From Streptomyces sp. CB02009 (GTDB taxonomy: Bacteria; Actinomycetota; Actinomycetes; Streptomycetales; Streptomycetaceae), in NCBI RefSeq assembly GCF_001905825.1, contig NZ_LIVV01000009.1:310001-374000 (forward strand): a stretch of DNA of 64,000 nucleotides. The letters are read 5' to 3'. The translations under genes were made by a program, and so were the position numbers. The notes beneath the pieces were generated by a model, which ran no database searches, was not told the DNA's origin, and was given only the letters and a program-made list of their open reading frames with translations. Below, one piece after another: positions 16,955 to 24,093 of this stretch; the first letter of the stretch is position 1, and each line of letters starts with the position of its first letter.

Positions 16955-17524
16955 ATGAAGATGCAGGATGCTCTGAAGATTGAGAACCCCTGGACGCTCG
17001 CTCACCAAGCGGTGGAGCTGAGCGACCACGTCACGCTCACGCGCATCCTCGACGAGGGAGCCGACGCTGACGAGGTCTGCTGCCAGTTGACTCTGCTGAG
17101 GCACGCCATCGACACAGAAGTCGATGCCACGAATCAGTCGGGGGAGCCGATCGACAGCGCACTGACCGCGGTCCTCCTGGCGTGCGGTGCTGATCCACAT
17201 CTCGCGGTCAACGGCGAGGCTGCCTACGACTGGGCCCGCGAGCTCCGCCGCGACATGGCGATCAGGGTGATGGATCGGTTCAGCACCCGCCCCACCAAGC
17301 TGGCAGCCCGATTTAGAAGGTCCGGAGCAGCCGGCGAGACCAGCCCGGGTCCGGTGCCAGCGGTCGCACCGCTCAGACCCGATGCCGATGTGGGCTCTCG
17401 CTCACTGACAGCGTCCCCGCGAGTTCTTCAGAACCAAGCAAGGGAATGCAGCCGGGCCACGCCATGGTGTGTCCACGTCCTGCTGAGCTCTCGTGCGTTC
17501 AGGGCCCCTGGACTTCCTCCGTAG
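16955..17524 (+). CDS. Ankyrin-like repeat protein, possibly with a degraded C-terminus
   Basis: 189 residues from the ATG at 16955, which has GGAGG 6 nt upstream. Residues about 15-115 contain two ankyrin-like units: LTRILDEGADADEV and LTAVLLACGADPHLAVNGEAAYDWA. The last 60-70 residues have no recognisable pattern and run 26 bp into the convergent VanZ gene, so the tail may be readthrough after a disrupting mutation. It lies in the element next to the integrase relic. Ankyrin repeats mediate protein binding; no partner is evident. Confidence 0.55.
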   Translation: MKMQDALKIENPWTLAHQAVELSDHVTLTRILDEGADADEVCCQLTLLRHAIDTEVDATNQSGEPIDSALTAVLLACGADPHLAVNGEAAYDWARELRRDMAIRVMDRFSTRPTKLAARFRRSGAAGETSPGPVPAVAPLRPDADVGSRSLTASPRVLQNQARECSRATPWCVHVLLSSRAFRAPGLPP

Positions 17525-18872
17525 CGGGAGGGGAGCCCTCTGACGCAGGGATGGCTGACGGATTTGTCACGTCGCCGGTGGTGGCGTTCACTGTGGCCGA
17601 GAACAGGGTGTCGGCATAGTTGGCACCCAGGCGCCAGTGGACTTGCCACTCGTCTCCCCGTCGCTCTGCCAGAAGCACGGGCTCTTCACGCTTGCCCTGA
17701 CCGGGCTTGAGCTTGTGCTGGTAATTGAATCGCTTCCACGCAGTGGCCTCATTTACGGCGATGGGTGGCAGCTTGGGGTCATTCACCTTCCGGGCGATGA
17801 GGTCCGTCATACGGCCGGAGGGTTCGATCAGGATGTCCAACCGCATGGGCATGAGAATCTTGCCCTGCCACCGGCGCCATTCGACTACCCAGCCGGAACT
17901 CTGGACACTGGTATCCGCCGACCACACCCTGACCTTGGAATCACGTAGTGCCCAGGGCGCGTAGCGCTGGGCGAAATGAGTTGCCACCTGCTGTGCCTGC
18001 TCCGCCGTCCCCACGTGCTGGCCGGCTCCTGGGATCTTGTAGGCGTAGGTTCCCTCGCCTTGGCTGGTAGGGGTGAAGTGGACCGTGAGCTTCTCACGGT
18101 CCGGCCACGTCATCTCTGCGAAGCCGCCGGGCAGCGGCGCGCTGACAGTGCTGGGGCCCTCTATGTTGTTCAGGAAGTCCGCCGTGTCGATGGCGTAGGT
18201 ATCACCGAAAGCCTTCCTGAGCTCGGCTTTGAGCGCCTGGACCTGCTCGGGACTCGCGGAAGGACTTGCCGTGGGCAGAACGGCACGTACAGGCTCGATG
18301 GATACGACCCATGTTGCGGCGATGAGCAGCGAAGTCGCGGTACCGGCGATAGTGGCGCGCCTGACGACTGGCTGTGGCAGCGGTACGCCGTAGTTGACTC
18401 TGCGGCAGACAATGGTTCCGATGCCGGCACCTGCGAGAACGCCGACCGTGTTCGTGACGAGATCGTCAGTGTCGCAAAGGCGAGAGATGAACGGGATGGT
18501 GGCCTGAGCGGTCTCCACGGTCGCCGTGAACAAGACTCCCAGCGCAGCGCTGAAAAGTGGTCGCCTTGTGGCCAGGACAGCGAGCAGACCGAATGGAGCG
18601 AAGAGGGCGACGTTGAGTTGGCCCTGCGTCGTGGTGAACGCCTCGATGACGGCGGGATTGATCGTGCACCGTTGCGTAAGTATCCCGCTGCCACCCCACG
18701 TGGTCAGCATTATGGGCCCCACGGTCGAGGAAGCCCACAGCCCGTAGAACACAGCGCGTAGCCGGTCGATGCGACGGGCAGCCACGGCATATGAAACGGC
18801 GCCTGCGGCGAGAGTCACAGCGATGGCGATCGTGAGGAAAACCAGGTGGTGCTGAAAGACAGCTTCAATCAT
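17499..18872 (-). CDS. VanZ-like membrane protein with a large external C-terminal domain
   Basis: 457 residues. The first 165 form a VanZ-like domain of about five helices with the signature residues LNVALFAPFGLLAVL, ETAQATIPF and CDTDDLVTNTVGVLAGAGIG. A further helix (IAGTATSLLIAATWVVSI) leads to about 270 polar residues predicted outside the cell. VanZ proteins can affect glycopeptide sensitivity or surface lipids, but function is usually unproven. Base composition is lower in GC than flanking core genes, consistent with the surrounding acquired segment. It overlaps the 3' end of the ankyrin-like ORF convergently. Confidence 0.72.
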   Translation of the reverse strand: MIEAVFQHHLVFLTIAIAVTLAAGAVSYAVAARRIDRLRAVFYGLWASSTVGPIMLTTWGGSGILTQRCTINPAVIEAFTTTQGQLNVALFAPFGLLAVLATRRPLFSAALGVLFTATVETAQATIPFISRLCDTDDLVTNTVGVLAGAGIGTIVCRRVNYGVPLPQPVVRRATIAGTATSLLIAATWVVSIEPVRAVLPTASPSASPEQVQALKAELRKAFGDTYAIDTADFLNNIEGPSTVSAPLPGGFAEMTWPDREKLTVHFTPTSQGEGTYAYKIPGAGQHVGTAEQAQQVATHFAQRYAPWALRDSKVRVWSADTSVQSSGWVVEWRRWQGKILMPMRLDILIEPSGRMTDLIARKVNDPKLPPIAVNEATAWKRFNYQHKLKPGQGKREEPVLLAERRGDEWQVHWRLGANYADTLFSATVNATTGDVTNPSAIPASEGSPPATEEVQGP

Positions 18873-18957
18873 GGAGGAGCCTGTTCGTAGGGAAGGGCCC
18901 GCACCTCCTCCCGCTGGGCTAGGAGTGATGCGGGCCCTGACAGCGTGCCGTTACGGA

Positions 18958-19374
18958 TTAGCAGGGGTCTACGGGCGGCGTAGCGTAGGTGGCGCCGCTA
19001 CTGGTGTAGAGCTTGCCGATGATCACGCTGCAGCTGGCCGTGAGGCTCCTCTGCTGGCTGTAGTGGCGAGGCACCGTGGACATGTTCTCGTAGGCCCACC
19101 AGCTGTTGGTGCCGTTGCGCTCATGACCGAGCCTCGCAGTCAAGCTGCCGCCGGACGCGCGGTAGTAATTGACCATGACGTAGCTGCCGGTTGCGGCGTA
19201 GGTGGACAGGACACCATTAGACATCGAGGTGCAACGTGAGCTCCCCGAGAGGTGACCGTCCCTTGGGCATGAACTCGCTCCGGCTGCGTACGCCGGTGCA
19301 CTGAAACCGGCCATCGCAGCTATGGCCACACCAACCACGGCCGTGCGTATGCCAGATCTCACGAATCTCCCCAT
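18958..19374 (-). CDS. Small secreted protein
   Basis: 138 residues with a signal peptide (RSGIRTAVVGVAIAAMAGF, cleavage near AYAAG). The mature part has four Cys (SCPRDG, SRCTSM, ASCSVI, terminal PC), suggesting two disulfides, and a Ser/Tyr-rich beta composition (ATGSYVMVNYYRASGGSL). I do not recognise the family. It is expressed away from the GntR relic and lies 85 bp upstream of the VanZ-like gene on the same strand, so they may be cotranscribed. Its leader (19375-19460) is AT-rich for this genome. Confidence 0.55.
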   Translation of the reverse strand: MGRFVRSGIRTAVVGVAIAAMAGFSAPAYAAGASSCPRDGHLSGSSRCTSMSNGVLSTYAATGSYVMVNYYRASGGSLTARLGHERNGTNSWWAYENMSTVPRHYSQQRSLTASCSVIIGKLYTSSGATYATPPVDPC

Positions 19375-19499
19375 CGTTGATCAACAAGTAAGCGTGGATC
19401 GTAGCTGTAGTCACTCACGGCTTAAGGATGATTTGCGACAGTTCGTCAGGTTGGAACGAATCTGCTGGCGATCGGCAGGCGGAGCTGCGTTGTCTCGGG

Positions 19500-19633
19500 A
19501 TTCCTCCACGCCGGATCGGGGCCAAGGGGGCCCAGCCGCCGCCAGCTCGCGAGGAACGTAGATGCGGGCCAGGCTGTGTGGGGACTCTCCCTGGTGGGTG
19601 AGGTAGAGGAACTCCGTCAGCGGGGTGCTCCAT
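19500..19633 (-). pseudogene. Possible gene fragment on the minus strand
   Basis: One minus-strand frame reads TPLTEFLYLTHQGESPH, then SLARIYVPREL, which looks like conserved protein sequence rather than noise, but there is no start codon or ribosome binding site and no continuing frame. I cannot name the family. It abuts the GntR relic and probably marks another decayed gene of the element. Confidence 0.3.
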
Positions 19634-20387
19634 ATGCCTGAGCAGCCGCCTTATCTCCGCATCGCCGATGAACGGCGGCGGCGGATCGCGGAGCACGAGT
19701 GGACTCCTGGAGACCGGCTGCCCTCTCGGGCCAGATCGGCCAGGAGTGCGGGGTGGGCGAGAACGTCGTTCGCCGGGCCCAGGAGTTGTTGATCTCCCAG
19801 GGTGTGCTGGAGGGCGTGCCGGGTCCAGGGCCTATGTGGCCGAGCCCCGAGCACGGGTGCGGATGGTTCGGTCCGCAGCGCGCGAGCAGCCTGATGGGTC
19901 GCCGTTTCGGGCGGACATGACGGCCGTGGGGCGGAACGGCGGCTGGGAGAGCCGGACCGATGCGAAGGTGGCCGCGCCGACGGAGATCGCTACGCGCCTC
20001 GGGATCGGTGAGGGTGAGCTGTGCGTCCGGACGGTGTACGAGTTTCTCGCCGACGGACGGCCCGTGCAGCTGTCCACGAGCTGGGAGCCGTACGACCTCA
20101 CAGGCGGGCCCCTCGTCGTCCTTCCCGAGGGCGGGCCGCATGCCGGGGCCGGCGTCGTGAATCGGCTGGCCGAGATCGGGGTCACGGTCAGCCATGCCGT
20201 GGAGCAGCCGGAGCCGCGGCAGGCGACCGCCGGGGAAGCCTCACTCCTCGGGATTCAGAAGGCCGCGCTCGTCACGCACATCCGACGGACCTACTACAGC
20301 GACCAGGGCAGGCCAGTGGAGACGGCTGACATCGTCGCACCCGCCGCACTTTGCAAGATCGTCTACGAGATCCCCAGCCAGCGCTAG
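19634..20387 (+). pseudogene. GntR/UTRA transcriptional regulator with two frameshifts
   Basis: An ATG at 19634 opens PEQPPYLRIADERRRRIAE, then EWTPGDRLPSRA, the start of a GntR winged helix. The recognition region IGQECGVGENVVRRAQELLI, then SQGVLEGVPG, continues in a second frame. SRAYVAEPRARVR and the whole UTRA effector domain (about 19920-20385, with LSTSWEPYDLTGGPL and THIRRTYYSDQGRPVETA) lie in a third. Two single-base losses, near 19728 and 19822, explain this. Such regulators (for example KorSA of pSAM2) control transfer functions of integrative elements. The 3' end overlaps DUF4240 by 4 bp, convergently. Confidence 0.8.
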
Positions 20388-20866
20388 TTCCTCTCAGTCC
20401 GCAGGTGGGGCCAGCCGTCGCGGTTGGAGTAGCTCTCCGAGCAGTACCGAGTCCGGCGGTGCCACTCCTCGCCCGTGGCCAGCTCGTACGCCTTGTCCGG
20501 CACGTACAGCAGCCATTCGCCGTCGTACGCGGTGGAGGTGTACGGGGCGAACTTCTCGACGTCGAAGAACACGCTCTCCCAGACTGCTTGGCCGGCGGCG
20601 ACCACTGCGCAGCGGGTGTACAGGAAGACGTCGGCCGACTGCGGGAAAGGACTGCCGTACCGGGCCGTCAGGTCAGCCACAGGGAGGGTGCCGAACTTCT
20701 CCTGGTCCAGGCGGTGGAGAGCCTCGGCGTGCCGTTCTGCGAAGCCGATGATCTCGGGGACGGAGCGAGTGCTCAGCTCCTCCGCAAGGCGCCGACAGCT
20801 CTCTTCGGTCGCCTCGCCGTCCAGCGTGGCTATCAGTGCCCAGAAGTCGGCCCATGTCATTCTCAC
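20384..20866 (-). CDS. DUF4240 domain protein
   Basis: 160 residues matching the DUF4240 layout: an N-terminal MTWADFWALIATL helix, a central LDQEKFGTLPVADL segment, and a C-terminal aromatic-rich part. The family occurs widely in Streptomyces and its function is unknown; a possible immunity-type role is often assumed but unproven. Start may be GTG 20866 or ATG 20860. A 10-bp inverted repeat at 20874-20897 sits directly upstream. Confidence 0.75.
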   Translation of the reverse strand: MRMTWADFWALIATLDGEATEESCRRLAEELSTRSVPEIIGFAERHAEALHRLDQEKFGTLPVADLTARYGSPFPQSADVFLYTRCAVVAAGQAVWESVFFDVEKFAPYTSTAYDGEWLLYVPDKAYELATGEEWHRRTRYCSESYSNRDGWPHLRTERN

Positions 20867-20873
20867 GGGCGCA

Positions 20874-20897
20874 GGATGTCAGAGCGGTCTGACATCC
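20874..20897. promoter_or_regulatory. Inverted repeat upstream of DUF4240
   Basis: GGATGTCAGA, GCGG, TCTGACATCC: perfect 10-bp arms with a 4-bp spacer. It starts 8 bp before the probable start codon, so it overlaps the leader and suits an operator. It differs from the TCTGACG-N3-CGTCAGA sites further right. Confidence 0.5.
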
Positions 20898-21024
20898 ACG
20901 GCCGTCGGCTCACCAAGGGCGTCGTGGAGTCGGCCCGCCCGGTAGCGATGGCCGCCCTGGGAGCCGCCCTCCGGTTTCGGCCCAGGTATCGTCCGGACCG
21001 GTCCATCAGTCAGTAGGGGGCGGC

Positions 21025-21324
21025 TTGTACAACGAGCGGCACGACGAGCGGCTGTCCGGTGAGGAGCTGGAGCTGTTCGTCCAGTACCTGCACCGGTTCG
21101 CCAACCACGACGTGGACATCTGTGTCGCGCTGGAGGCCGGAGACGCCGACAATCCCGTCTACGTGATGTTCGGCAGGGACTATCCCCCGGTCGGGGATGC
21201 CTCGGACTATCGGCGGCCGTTCGCCGACCGGCGGCAGCCGACATCCACGACTGACATCAGCGACGGCGGATCGCAGCAGTCCCCCGCGGCCCCGCACGGC
21301 CCCGCACCGGAGGGGGCGTCGTGA
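21025..21324 (+). CDS. Small hypothetical protein coupled to the SRPBCC gene
   Basis: 99 residues from a TTG at 21025. The first 60 are acidic and folded-looking (LSGEELELFVQYLHRFANHD); the last 35 are Ser/Pro/Asp-rich. No family recognised. Its stop overlaps the next gene's GTG (GTGA), indicating translational coupling. Ribosome binding is weak (GTAGGGGG). Confidence 0.5.
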   Translation: MYNERHDERLSGEELELFVQYLHRFANHDVDICVALEAGDADNPVYVMFGRDYPPVGDASDYRRPFADRRQPTSTTDISDGGSQQSPAAPHGPAPEGAS

Positions 21325-21761
21325 GGGTGTTGCCGTTCGTCGACGAGCATGTCGTCGTCGTGGACGCCGGTGTCGAGGAGTTGTGGGCGCGGTTGCTCGT
21401 GAAGGTCGGGCGGTCGCTGTCCACCGCCGCCGGTGGGGCGCGGTACGCGCGGCTCGTGGGGGCTGTTCCCCGGGAGAGCGGCGGGGTGCGGCCGCTGGGT
21501 GCGGGGTCGGAGTTTCCGGGGTTCCGGGTCGCCCGGGTCGTGCCGGGGCGGGAGCTCGCGCTCGAAGGGCGGCACCGGTTCTCCACGTACAGCCTGGTCT
21601 TCCGCGTCGAGGAGCTGGGCGGCGGGCGCTGTCGGCTGCGCGCCGAGACCCGGGCCGTGTTTCCCGGGGTCGCGGGTCGGGTCTACCGGGCGCTCGTCAT
21701 CGGCAGCGGCGGGCACGCCTTCGCCATGCGGCGGCTGCTGGCCGGTTACCGGAAGCCGTGA
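21321..21761 (+). CDS. SRPBCC-like protein
   Basis: 146 residues with the alternating strand pattern of START/Bet v 1-like proteins: ELWARLLVKVGR, FPGFRVARVVPGRELALEGRHR, YSLVFRVEELGGGRCRLRAE, and a C-terminal helix GHAFAMRRLLAGYR. These proteins bind hydrophobic ligands in a central cavity; the ligand is unknown. It starts at a GTG overlapping the previous ORF. The stop codon lies in a duplicated segment (21755-21824) shared with the convergent gene. Confidence 0.6.
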   Translation: MRVLPFVDEHVVVVDAGVEELWARLLVKVGRSLSTAAGGARYARLVGAVPRESGGVRPLGAGSEFPGFRVARVVPGRELALEGRHRFSTYSLVFRVEELGGGRCRLRAETRAVFPGVAGRVYRALVIGSGGHAFAMRRLLAGYRKP

Positions 21762-21824
21762 CCCGGCGTCGTCCGGCTCAGCGAGTTCGCCGTGACCCGG
21801 CGTCGTCCCGGCTCAGCGGAGTTC
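21755..21824. repeat. Tandem duplication spanning two convergent gene ends
   Basis: A segment starting GCCGTGACCCGGCGTCGTCC is present at 21755-21788 and again at 21789-21824, with two single-base differences. Each copy contains the TGA of the SRPBCC gene and, on the other strand, the TGA of the membrane-protein gene. Confidence 0.9.
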
Positions 21825-23747
21825 CTCCGGGCACGGTGTGCCCCGGGAGAGCTTGTACGGGGCCGCCAGGCGGTAGACGCCCGCCTTCGGGGCGACCAGT
21901 TGTGTCCATTCGTCGCCCTCCGCGTCCGCCTCCGTCTTGAAGAGGCAGCCCTCCTCGTTGGCGAAGACCTTCGGGATCTCGGTGTCCGACTCCTCGCGGG
22001 CCAGCTTCGACGCCTCCGTCTCCTGCGGGGGTTCGATCTTGCCGCCGTCCTCGTCCACCAGGGCCAGCCACGGCGAGTACGGGACCCGGATGAGGACCTG
22101 GCCCGGGGTCTCGACGCGGATGACGACCTCGTTCTCCTCCGCGCTCTGCACCACCGCCGGCGGGTCCGCGAGGGGCGTCGGGGCCGCGACCTCGTACAGG
22201 CGCCAGTTCTCGTCCGACCACACCTGCTTCAGGTACGGCAGGCCGTCGCCGACCAGCTCCGCCTCCTGCTCCGCGCCCGAGTCGGGCGCGCCCGTCGGCA
22301 GCACCACGTAGTGGACGGCCCAGCGGTGCAGCCACTCCTCGTAGTTCACGGCGTTCAGCGTGTCGTCGTAGAAGAGCGGGTTGCGCTCCATGTCCGCCTG
22401 CCGGTTCCAGCCCCGCGCCAGGTTGATGTACGGGCTCAGCGCGGAGGACTCGCGGTGGCTCGACGCCGGTACGACCTCCACCCGCGCCTTGCGCGCGTCC
22501 CGCACCTGGAGCTGGTTGACCAGCGGCGCGAGCTCACGCGCCCAGGAGGCGTCCGGGGCCGTGCGGATCACGTCGTCGACGCCCTTGAAGCCGATCCAGA
22601 AGTTCAGACCGGCGAACGCCAGCACCAGCGCGTACCAGCGGCGTGAGCGCGGCGCCGTGTACGGCAGGGCCGTCAGCAGCACGACGCCCGCGAAGAGCAT
22701 CGGGAGCCGCGAGATGTTCGAGCCGATCTGCGAGTCGATCAGCCAGGTGAGCAGCGTGCCGATCGTGTACACCGCCGCGGCGGTGCGGACCGTCCGCCAG
22801 TCCTTCGGGACGAGGAGGAAGGTCAGCACGCCGAACAGCAGCGGCAGCGCCGTCGAGCCGAATGCCATCGGCTGCGTGCCCGAGAAGGGGAAGAGCCAGG
22901 AGGACAGGGCGACGACCACCACCGGGGCCAGACCCAGCGCGTACGCCCCCGGCCGTCGGCGGTTCAGGAACAGCGCCGCCGCCGCGACCCCGAGGAAGAG
23001 CCCCGCGACCGGGCTGCACGCCGTCGCCAGACCGGCGAGCGGCGCCGCCACGGCTGCCTTCGCCCAGCGCTTGCGGCGCCAGCGGTGCGGCCAGCAGAAC
23101 ACCGCCGCGACCGCGCCGACCGCGAACATCATGCCGAGGCCGAAGGTCACCCGCCCCGACAGGGCGTTGCAGAGGAACGCGAACACGCCCGCGACCGAGC
23201 ACGCGAGCGGATTGCGGACCGCCCGCACCCGCACCAGGATCAGCGCGGTCAGCCCCGCCGACAGCGTCCCCGCGACCATCATCGTGCTGCGCACGCCGAG
23301 CATCGACATCAGGTACGGCGACACGACGCTGTACGAGACCGGGTGCATCCCGCCGTACCAGGCCAGGTTGTACGCCGAGTCGGGGTGCCGGCCGACGAAC
23401 TCGGCCCACGCGTCCTGCGCCGCCAGGTCGCCGCCGCTGTTCGCGAAGAAGAAGAACCACAGGATGTGGGTGACGGCCGCGAGGCCGGTGGCCGCCAGGA
23501 CCGTATAGCGGCGCTTCCGCCGCGGGGCCGGGGCCGGGGCGGTGGACGCCGGGGCCGGCCGCTGCGCCGGAAGCACTATTCGCGGGAGCGAATCACGAGA
23601 CGCGTCGGATTCGGATTCCGCGGGGGCCCCGGCGCCGGAGCGGCCTTCGGCACGGGCCTCGGTACGGCCGTCGGCGGGGCCGTCGGCATGGTCGGCCTCA
23701 GGGGCTGAGTCCGCGCGGTCGGCGCGTGTCGGCTCGGCGGTGGTCAC
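21813..23747 (-). CDS. Large polytopic membrane protein, GT-C glycosyltransferase-like
   Basis: 644 residues. About 75 disordered acidic and Pro/Ala-rich residues precede roughly eleven hydrophobic helices (residues about 80-400), followed by a C-terminal external domain of about 230 residues. The first loop DAWAEFVGRHPDSAYNLAWYGGMHP has the acidic/aromatic character of GT-C enzymes. Databases often label such proteins MFS transporters, but the large soluble tail and topology fit polyprenyl-phosphate-sugar enzymes better; no catalytic assignment is possible by eye. It lies downstream of the carboxypeptidase gene on the same strand, separated by 346 bp of repeats. Confidence 0.6.
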   Translation of the reverse strand: MTTAEPTRADRADSAPEADHADGPADGRTEARAEGRSGAGAPAESESDASRDSLPRIVLPAQRPAPASTAPAPAPRRKRRYTVLAATGLAAVTHILWFFFFANSGGDLAAQDAWAEFVGRHPDSAYNLAWYGGMHPVSYSVVSPYLMSMLGVRSTMMVAGTLSAGLTALILVRVRAVRNPLACSVAGVFAFLCNALSGRVTFGLGMMFAVGAVAAVFCWPHRWRRKRWAKAAVAAPLAGLATACSPVAGLFLGVAAAALFLNRRRPGAYALGLAPVVVVALSSWLFPFSGTQPMAFGSTALPLLFGVLTFLLVPKDWRTVRTAAAVYTIGTLLTWLIDSQIGSNISRLPMLFAGVVLLTALPYTAPRSRRWYALVLAFAGLNFWIGFKGVDDVIRTAPDASWARELAPLVNQLQVRDARKARVEVVPASSHRESSALSPYINLARGWNRQADMERNPLFYDDTLNAVNYEEWLHRWAVHYVVLPTGAPDSGAEQEAELVGDGLPYLKQVWSDENWRLYEVAAPTPLADPPAVVQSAEENEVVIRVETPGQVLIRVPYSPWLALVDEDGGKIEPPQETEASKLAREESDTEIPKVFANEEGCLFKTEADAEGDEWTQLVAPKAGVYRLAAPYKLSRGTPCPEELR

Positions 23748-24093
23748 TGCGGCCCTTTCCCGTGCTGCCCGTCTTCACTTCGCTCGCGTGTGTCACGCGT
23801 CGTACTCGTCCCCGGGAAGACGCTAACAGCTGGGCTCCCCCGAGAACCGGGAGAGCCCGGCCGGGCGAGCGGGTGGTGGCCACCGGAGAGCCCGGCCGGG
23901 CGAGCGGGTGGTGGCCGGGCGAGCGTTTAGTCGGCGGAGCGGGTTGCCGCCCTGGAGCGGTGACCGGGCTGCGAGCCAGCGGGTGGCCGCCTGGAGCGGT
24001 GACCGGGCGCCGGGCCGGGTGGCCCTGCGCCGGGCCGACTGACCAGGTGCCGGGCCGACCGGTCACCCGGCCTGGCCCGGCGCCACAGGCTCG
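23748..24093. repeat. Repeat-rich intergenic region
   Basis: 346 bp without a gene. A 31-bp unit beginning GAGAGCCCGGCCGGGCGAGC occurs at 23851-23881 and 23886-23916. A second unit, CCTGGAGCGGTGACCGGGC, recurs near 23951 and 23991, and CGCCGGGCCG/TGCCGGGCCG copies follow to 24060. It should contain the promoter of the membrane-protein gene near 23750-23830. Confidence 0.75.
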
